Origin: Lindgomyces ingoldianus
Taxonomy: Eukaryota > Ascomycota > Dothideomycetes > Pleosporales > Lindgomycetaceae
Length of the DNA stretch: 64,000 nt
Direction: 5' to 3'
NCBI RefSeq assembly: GCF_010093535.1
Contig: NW_022985163.1
Location: forward strand, 2,426,817 to 2,490,816
In this document: positions 57,039 through 64,000 of the stretch, in pieces
How the letters are laid out: each line of letters opens with the position of its first letter
How positions within the stretch are numbered: position 1 is the stretch's first letter
Made by a program: the position numbers and the translations under genes
The notes under the pieces: generated by a model
Told to the model about the DNA's origin: nothing
Databases searched by the model: none
What the model saw: the letters and a program-made list of their open reading frames with translations, nothing else

Positions 57039-59069
57039 ACCAGGCATGTAAACGCTGATGTCGAGGAATCATGGCAGAAGCGCAAACGCACCTCCGTCGT
57101 TATCCACCAAGGCAGCAAAGATGCCAACGACAACGCCAATGAAAATTCTACATGGCACCTAGATGCGCTGATCGAGAGCGAGCTACCAAGACCGACACCC
57201 AAAAACCCCGATCGTCAAGTCAAGAAGATGCGCAAGGGCGAGAAATACCGGCCTGAAAGCCCTCATGAGGGATTGTCGAAAGATGTCATTGGATCAGTCA
57301 AGAAGGGTAGGAGCAAGAAGACGGAAAGTATGGTTGTGGATGTGGACGTGGATGCGCGGGATGAGTCGCTGGATACCATAGTCCAGACCTCTGACGATGA
57401 TGGGCTAAAACCTCCAGCTTTGAAGAAGAAAAGGAGGGGTAAAGAGACGGGCGATACATCAGATCATGGGGCTGCGGTTGTTATGCAGGCTGATAACGGA
57501 GGTGTTCGTGCATCCAGGAAGGGTGTGAAAGACGTGTATGCCAAACAGAAAGAGATGCACACGGAGATCGAGGTTGAGAGTGATGGTGTGGATGAGGATT
57601 GGCCGGCGAAAAGTCGTCGGGTGAAGATTGCTCCGGGAGGTGTAGTGGAGAATAAGGTCGTTGAATTGGACACTTCGAAGCCGTCTGCGGTGTTCAAGCC
57701 AAAAAAGGGAAGACCGTGGACGTTGAGTATTGCGGTGCCAGGAAGCTTTATTGCTAAGTATGCTTGTCCTACATCTTTTCTTGATCATTATCTTTTAGTC
57801 GTCTTTGCTTTATCTCTCCTTGATCGCCTCCGGACCAGCGATCCTATTTCTCAATAAACCCCTCCTCCTTACTATCTTCATTCTTCAGAATCCAATACCA
57901 AATCTCTAACTTCCCCCAGTGTACTGAACTTCGACCAAAAGAACTCGCTCGCCGGCCGCATCGCCCGCGCCGCAGCCGTCTTCTGCGTCGACGAAATCAT
58001 AGTCTTCGACGACGACCCCAGCACACTACCGAGCCAAAAGCTCGCACAAAAGAAACACCGTAACAAGTCCAAACCCGAAATCCTAGCCGAAGTCCTTCCT
58101 GACCAAGAGCCTTGGGACAATCCCGACCAGTTCTTGTTCCATCTACTAAGTTACATGGAGTGCCCGCCGCATTTACGGCGACGGTTGTTTCCCCAACATG
58201 CGAATCTGAGGGGTGCTGGGTCGCTGCCGAGTCTGGATATGCCGCATCATCATCGGCCAGATGAATGGTGCGAGTACCGAGAAGGCGTGACTATACAGGC
58301 GCATGAAGCCGAGGAGTTAGCAAGCCGCCATTCCGCGAGCGTGAGCGAGTACGCATCACCAGCACGACCGGCCAAGCTCCACAAAAAACCACCTCCAAAG
58401 AAAAAGCCCGCCAAAGATCAGGAGTTCAGCTTCGTCGACTGCGGCCTCGGCCTGCCCCTCAAATTACCGTACACTATCCCGCCAAACAACCGCGTCACGC
58501 TCAAATTCTCAAATCCCGATCCACCACCTGGCTGGCCACACCTCACTCAGGAGACCGTCGATGGTCTGGAGTTCGATTATACGCTGCCGTCGGTGCCGCG
58601 TGAAGAAGCAGGTTACTATTGGGGATATACAGCACGTCGTGCAGAATCACTCTCCGCTGTCTACACCGAATGTCCATTTGATTCCGGTTATGATTTCAGT
58701 ATTGGGACGTCGGAGCGTGGTGTTCCTCTTTCTTCAATAATACCAAAACCCCACCCCTCCTCCTCCTCTCCCACCTCCAGTTCAAAATCTAAGTTCAATC
58801 CCGAAGAATCCTCCGCCCACACTACCTCTCTTCCCTCCCAATTCCAGCATCTGCTACTCGTCTTCGGCGGCGTCCACGGTCTAGAACCCGCCGTTGCTAA
58901 TGATCCGGTGTTAAAGATGAAAGGTTTAACTAAGGAGACGGCGAATGAGGCATTTGATGCCTGGGTTGATCTTGTGCCTGGGCAGGGCAGTCGGACGATT
59001 AGGACTGAGGAGGCGGTTTTGTTGGGGTTGATGGGAATTAGGGGGTATGTTGAAAGGATAGATATTTGA
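57039..59069 (+). CDS. SPOUT1/C9orf114-type RNA methyltransferase
   Basis: Two clear exons: from about 57039 (5' end uncertain) to 57757, and 57920 to 59069. The in-frame coding part is about 620 residues. The catalytic domain is of the SPOUT1 (C9orf114) family of SAM-dependent RNA methyltransferases, homologous to yeast YGR283C and YMR310C. The N-terminal third is a Lys/Asp-rich low-complexity, nuclear-type region. The domain starts GRPWTLSIAVPGSFIAN, and splicing to VLNFDQKNSLAGRIARAAAV then FCVDEIIVFDDDP is in phase. Diagnostic blocks follow: LSYMECPPHLRRRLFPQH, LDMPHHHRPDEWCEYREGV, and SFVDCGLGLPLKLPYTIPPN (the OB-like insert). The C-terminal knot region includes HLLLVFGGVHGLEPAV and the final GSRTIRTEEAVLLGLMGI. 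No start Met is in frame upstream of 57228, so either an upstream exon exists or the sequence carries an indel near 57010-57040. Confidence 0.85.
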
Positions 59070-60259
59070 GAGTGCGGGGAGGAGGGAATGTAAACCCGGT
59101 CTTTATAGAGATGGTGACTGGGTGTGGCAAGTGTATATTATTATCGTCATGCCAAACATGAGCATATTTAATATCTGTAGTGAAGAGATTTGGGCAGTCG
59201 AAATCATGAGGCACGGGTAATTCGAAGTCAAGGTACATGTGGAGGAGACTCCCTTCTATTCATGATTTCATATCTTTCTGATTTACAAATACCACCCAAC
59301 TCAGACATATGCGTCCATCTAGTAATGTCTTACAAGTAATCACAAAACACAACACGAGGGAAGCTGCTACGAATAACAGCAATAATGTCAAAAAAGATAG
59401 AAGGGATAAGCAAGACCTCATCCCCACTCAAAAACCAGAAGCTCTAACAGCAAATGCCACAAAGAAATCCTAGCTTACTGCATCAGCTATGTCTTATCCC
59501 TTTCGCATGCACGCAGAGAGAGTTTTAGTTACATACTTCAGCGTCTTATCTTTTTCACTTTTACTTGAGCTCAGGTTCTAGTAGCTAGATCTAGCAGCTA
59601 TGGCGACGACTTGTTTTCCTAATTAGGGATAAATGTACCCCAAGGGTTGCAGGCGAATAAAAGCTACTGTCCATCTTCTCTTCACATAGGTTTTCTTGCT
59701 CTTTATTCTCTTCATTCGTATCAGCTGGGGCGGAAAACGTGTGGTCTTACTAATATCGTAGGCCTGTGATCTCGCTCTAATTTAGTGCCTCATGGGTTCC
59801 ACGGTAGATATGTCAATAACGTAAGCGTATTTCGTCGGCCGCCTGTTTCAATTTTTAAAAAGGATTATGTCTTGTTCAAGACGAAAAGGATGATGGCCAT
59901 ATATACTATATTACCGAGACCTCCATTCTAGTTCCACGGGATAAGGCAGCTTATCGTACATCCGCAATGAGTGCTCCTTTTGGGGTAGCAGCCATGTTTT
60001 AAATTGCGTTGAGTCAGGTGTCCAAGGTGTCGCTTCAAAACAGATCAAACTTATGTTGCGTGGTCTTGGTATACTCTTCAAGGACTTCTCCAACGTCAAC
60101 CTTACTATTAACCCAATTGGCCTCAATAGCCTTGCCAAACTGGCCAAACCCTCGGACAAGATAGGGTCTGTTCCGGCCGCAGGCAGCTGTCTGACAACTA
60201 CGTCTTGTGCGAAAGCGGTGGCATCCGTGAAGGCCGTTCGGTACGGTCCGCCAATTTGA
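59070..60259. other. 1.2 kb without a supportable gene
   Basis: Minus-strand frames at 59.9-60.2 kb are open in two phases (one reads GFGQFGKAIEANWVNSKVD) but no family is recognised. They may be the 3' continuation of the ankyrin relic. Confidence 0.4.
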
Positions 60260-61040
60260 CTAACTTTGGCTCATGTTGGAGTAAAATGGTGACGATATTA
60301 CCCTTTCCGCTACTTGTTGCAGCCTAAAGTTACTGTAAGATCCACGAGGGTAACGTGTAGAGGCGCCGATATCAAAAAGTATTTTGATTACATCAACAAA
60401 GCCGTTGCGCGAGGTAAATATGAATCTATCACCACCATAGCCTACGAAAAGTTTCACAACATCATACCCATTCAATGAAGCCATCGGAAGAGCGTTCAAG
60501 TAAAGGCTGCCTTGGAAGTTGAACTTCAACATCTTGTTCCAGGAGGGTTGTTGGCGGTATGGAGATTTTCGTTGAGAGGTGTTCCTGACTGAATATTTTC
60601 GCAATCTTTCTATTAACTTGGACAGCTCCAGTCCCGTATGTCAAACATTGTTTGTCTAGAGTTTCAAGCTGCCTTGGAAAGCAAGAGGTAGAGAAAGAGC
60701 ATCAATAGAATACTTTTCTTGGCGCGTGTACCGCGGTGAGACACTGCCGTGCAACCACAATACCGACGTGGCTGCTGTAACGGGAACTGAGACGTTTTAG
60801 CAGCAACTGAGAGGGGGCAGCTGAGAGGAACACCTTGCAGTTGGACATCGGCGCCCCACTACAGAAGCAGCAACGGACCAACGAGCGACGAAGACACTGC
60901 GAGCGAAGCCTTCCACTACAGCCTTGTCCTCAAAGCCGACACCCGGGAAGGCATCCATACCAATGGCCTCGCTCCAGTTCTCACACTCGTCAGTACCGCA
61001 CTCAGATCAGCCCCGTGCTCCACAATGTGAATAAAGCGCC
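60260..61040 (-). pseudogene. Ankyrin-repeat gene relic
   Basis: Minus-strand fragments of ankyrin repeats, broken by frameshifts and stops. Near 61030 the strand reads IVEHGADLS, a typical repeat end. Near 60500-60340 it reads LYLNALPMASLNGYDVVKLF and then FTSRNGFVDVIKILFDIGAS, two degraded repeats in which expected Ala and Leu residues are altered. Filamentous fungi often carry such repeats at the C-terminus of NACHT-ankyrin NLRs, and the bulk of the gene is missing here. No single frame covers the region, so I call it a relic of an NLR-like or ankyrin gene. Confidence 0.6.
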
Positions 61041-61815
61041 TTGTGAGCTTATCTATAGGCCCGTGAGAATCACACTCTTGTCGTCAAGTCATTTGTTGTA
61101 GCACCGGATGAAAGTGAGACACATTCCCCCCTAAATAAACTAGGGTTGGGCAATGTTTGGAATTACTAGGAACACCATTGGTCAAGGTGCAAAACCTGAA
61201 GTGAAGCTCATTTCTGAGAGTTGCGGCACAGTGATCAGTGATAGACTGACGAGGGTGTGTGATGCTACTAAATAGGTCGAATTAGCACTGACTAAACTGG
61301 ATTCTGGAACCTTACCGAGGAAGCTCTGGCCGCCTAAGCCTGAATTCCATGAGGAATAATACTTGTTAGTAACACAGACATTTTCCTCAGGTTTGATTGA
61401 TACAGCAACCCGCACCCATAGTAGGAAAAGGCTTTCGAGATGAAAGTGTATGGATGAACATTCGAGGCCATTTATCCGTCTGCGGATGCCAAAGCCGATA
61501 ATTGGAGCTTCGATGTCAAGCTATAGTGAATAAATTTGCACTTCAATATGTCTGGAGGTGGCGTGGCCCTTTCAAGATGATCAGGCAGGGGCATTTTGTG
61601 GACGATACAAGAAGACGCTCCTAAACCTAGTTTGAAGACTTCACAACAACCGCTACTGTTTACAAGATGATCAGACAGCCAGATAGAGACAGACACAGAA
61701 TCATTTTCCCAACCAGACACCAAGCTTCACAAAACAATACACCCCAGCAACGCTATACTGTCCCACCCTAATTCATGACCCCGATTCTTCATCCACCATT
61801 CAACAATGAAGCTGC
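61041..61815. other. Non-coding stretch
   Basis: Two minus-strand frames of about 80 codons (61.18-61.42 and 61.47-61.72 kb) show no motif. Includes the 3' flank of the gene at 61816-62647. Confidence 0.4.
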
Positions 61816-62647
61816 TCAACACCCACGATTCGCAATCGCCTCCCTCAACTCCTCCACCATCTCCGTATGTCCCACTTCCTCCAGACACCTCAACATCCTC
61901 CCCAAAATCACGTTATCCTGCCGAATAACCTTCGTGCCCGTCTGAAAAATATCCATTTTATTGAACGTGGGAGGCTTCGTGGTTTTCGACGCGTTTATAT
62001 TATTTGCCTTGAGTCTCGTCCATCCCGCAAGTTCAGGGATGTTGGGATTTGCTTCCAGCAGAGCGTCTTGTAGTGCCGACCTACACGCACTCTCATCCAT
62101 ACGACATTTCGCCATGGTGGCCGCCCTTTTTCGGGAAGCTTCTTTAGATCCATATCCAGATCCAGATCTAGAACTAGAGGCTTTACGACGGGAGGGTGTT
62201 GTCTTTCTAAATGTATGTGGTGGAAAGTCCAGACTTCGATCGCAAGCAAAGGAAAAATGCGGAGTGGAATCTTGATGCGGTTGTGGAGGTGAAGGTGGAG
62301 AATTCAAGGTTGGAGAGTGCGCGGAAGATGAAGATCCAGAGTTAGAAGCAGAATATTGGTTCCGGGGTACGTCTGGCCGCAGCGGCGTAGAATTTGGCGT
62401 TCCGAGGTAGACGCAAGAAGCTGGAGGACTTGAGGAATAGACTGAGGACGTGGCTGTATGTCCACCGAGCACCACCTTAAGCGACGGGAGTTGATGAGTT
62501 GCCTCATGATGACTTACATTAGTTAGTCGTGCGTGTATCTAAAGGCTTGTGACAAGGAACTTACGTGACCGGCGCCGTGGCTCTGAAGGGTTTAGTAGCA
62601 GAGCGCTCGGTCTTGAAAGAGGGCCTGAGTGATGGCGCCGAGTTCAT
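61816..62647 (-). CDS. Unidentified protein with conserved-looking C-terminal helix block
   Basis: Two exons in transcription order, 62647-62565 and 62512-61816; 259 residues. The 52-nt intron has a GTAAGT donor, a CTAACTAAT branch region and an AAG acceptor in phase. Translation starts MNSAPSLRPSFKTERSAT and crosses the splice as APVTHHEATHQLPSLKVVLG. The middle (about 45-145) is Ser/Pro-rich and disordered, with a basic stretch SRRKASSSRSGSG and KEASRKRAATMAKCRMDES. The C-terminal 80 residues look folded and helical (SALQDALLEANPNIPELAGW; FNKMDIFQTGTKVIRQDNVI; LRCLEEVGHTEMVEELREAI). No signal peptide or membrane segment. I do not recognise the family; the layout suggests a nuclear or regulatory adaptor, but that is a guess. 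Confidence 0.65.
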
Positions 62648-64000
62648 GTTAGCGAGTGATGGAGTAAGAAATTTAGGAACAGTTAAAGACAAGAGAAGGG
62701 ACTGTTACAAAATAAAGCCACGAAGAGAGGCTCAGGAAAAACAGACTCCCAAACCCTTTTATACAACCCCAGTCACAAACATGGTAGAAATCAGAGCTAG
62801 CTACGCGCGCATGTCGAAGCGGTACCTAAACTGTAAGGATTAATGATGCAATCCGCATCCACATCCACATCTTTTGACTGCACAAAACCATCTCTCCCGT
62901 AGGCCTTCTTGAGCATGTTGTGCAACACGTGCGAAGGATAGCCCGCGACATGCTGCGCGCGCTAGACCGAGAATACATTTTTATGGGCAGACGCTTTCAT
63001 TCTTCTGTGCTCATGCATGGAGTGGAAGCCGGACCGAAGACGGCGAGACGGCCCCTTATGCTGTCCCCTGTCAAAGCACGGCACGGTCTCACAAGATTCC
63101 GCAAGGTTTGAGGCGGAGAAACGTTGCTTCTGAACTGCGTTACGTGAGTCTTGATTCATGAACAGAGCCGGTAACTATCGTTAATTTCTCTGCTCAATGG
63201 CGAAATCTTGATCACTTCTTACCTGGGCCTGCAGACGGCACCAAGCTAGCAGTCTCAGCAAAAAACTGACTGGAATAGCTAATAAAGTGAGATTTCTTCG
63301 AATTGTGGGCCACTATGTCTTCACAGCTCCATCCTGAGCTAACTAACCAATCACTCAGAGCTGTGCCCGCTGTCGTACAACAAAGTTGTATCATAACCGG
63401 CAGCATATCGGAGACTGGCGGGTACCACACCTAATCCATCGGAACGTGAGAAGGCACTGTCGTAGGCTGGTCACTGTGTGGTGGAGGAGCCCTAGGGCGG
63501 GTGACAGCAGCGGACCGCATCTCTGTTCAAGAAGCGCAGGTGGAAATACACCCCACTGTGTATCGTACACCTAACAAGAGGGTATGATAGATCTTGTAAA
63601 GGTATACGATATTGTAAAAGCAGACTATAGTACATATTTCCGACTTGGAACTTTCCATACCTAGGCTTTAACTTCCTCCAGAGGGTATAGAAGAAGGGTT
63701 CGTCAAGGTACGAGGAGGAAACTCCCTAAAGAGGTGGAGAAGAGGGGGTGTGCAAGTACTAAGCATCATATCGTACACTACAGGTTGGTTCGTGCAATCA
63801 GCATGCAAGCAATCCAACGCTAGCGCCATTGCCATAGCCAAGGAACCCTGGTCCGAAGATATCCAAAAGAACGACAAAAGACATAAAAAGCTGACTGTGA
63901 AGGAAGAGCTAATTGCTGACCACCCCAATTAACCTTCTTCAGACCAGTCTCTGTCTGCTCAGTGGAAAAGAAGCGACAATGTCTTCACTGACTGTCTCGT
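62648..64000. other. 1.35 kb without a supportable gene
   Basis: Includes the presumptive promoter of the 62647 gene (minus strand). Short frames at 63.2-63.4 and 63.67-63.93 kb on opposite strands have no recognisable features. Any gene starting near the window edge would be cut off. Confidence 0.4.

Noticed and set aside
1..64000. CRISPR arrays, rRNA genes, prokaryotic operons
   Set aside because: No short regularly spaced direct repeats, no rRNA sequence, and the gene structure is eukaryotic throughout.

Overview
The window is nuclear DNA from a filamentous ascomycete (Pezizomycotina). The evidence is many short spliceable introns (about 47-100 nt, mostly GTRAGT-like donors with CTAAC/CTGAC-like branch sites), a HET-NACHT-WD40 gene relic, a Pth11/rhodopsin-like fungal membrane protein, a DPR-motif dehydrin-like protein and fungal forms of housekeeping genes. 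I cannot fix the class or species from the sequence alone. Exon structures were built by hand from splice signals, phase and recognised protein motifs. In the genes given exon by exon all phases add up to a whole number of codons; the SPOUT1-like gene is resolved only downstream of its unsettled 5' end.

Layout. Positions 1 to about 33.5 kb are gene-poor and accessory in character. They hold a HET-NACHT-WD40 (fungal NLR) pseudogene (285-3011), a small eight-cysteine secreted protein (6670-7053), a striking minus-strand gene joining a cysteine-rich ectodomain and transmembrane helix to an NLR-type alpha/beta hydrolase (7757-9946), an AT-rich island with a possible transposase relic (10.4-11.2 kb), an alpha/beta hydrolase with a mitochondrial-like leader (11650-12767), a decayed proline-iminopeptidase-like fragment (16.1-16.5 kb), two diverged repeat systems (18.8-19.1 and 22.6-23.1 kb), a perfect hairpin (24.0 kb) and a Gln-rich single-pass membrane protein (27208-28119). 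Most of 12.8-27.2 kb and 28.1-33.5 kb has no gene I can support.

From 33.6 to 59.1 kb the window becomes a conserved, partly gene-dense block: a Yap/AP-1-like bZIP factor, phosducin-like PLP2, a sodium:solute symporter-family permease, sorting nexin Snx3/Grd19, an Rrt8/EI24-like membrane protein, the DPR dehydrin-like protein, a Pth11/rhodopsin-like seven-helix protein, lipoyl synthase divergent from the gamma-COP gene SEC21, a small single-pass protein, and a SPOUT1-type RNA methyltransferase. After 59 kb accessory character returns (ankyrin-repeat relic at 60.3-61.0 kb), followed by one unidentified spliced gene (61816-62647).

How the parts relate. The housekeeping genes serve unrelated functions (COPI and retromer-linked traffic, protein folding, lipoylation, rRNA modification) and form no operon-like unit. 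The accessory left arm is enriched for self/non-self-recognition pieces: HET, NACHT and WD40 domains and an NLR-type hydrolase effector domain placed behind a membrane-spanning ectodomain. That last gene is the best candidate here for an undescribed system, a surface receptor wired to an NLR effector enzyme. Stop codons at expected Trp positions in the NLR relic, plus the AT-rich island, suggest that repeat-induced point mutation (RIP) has acted.
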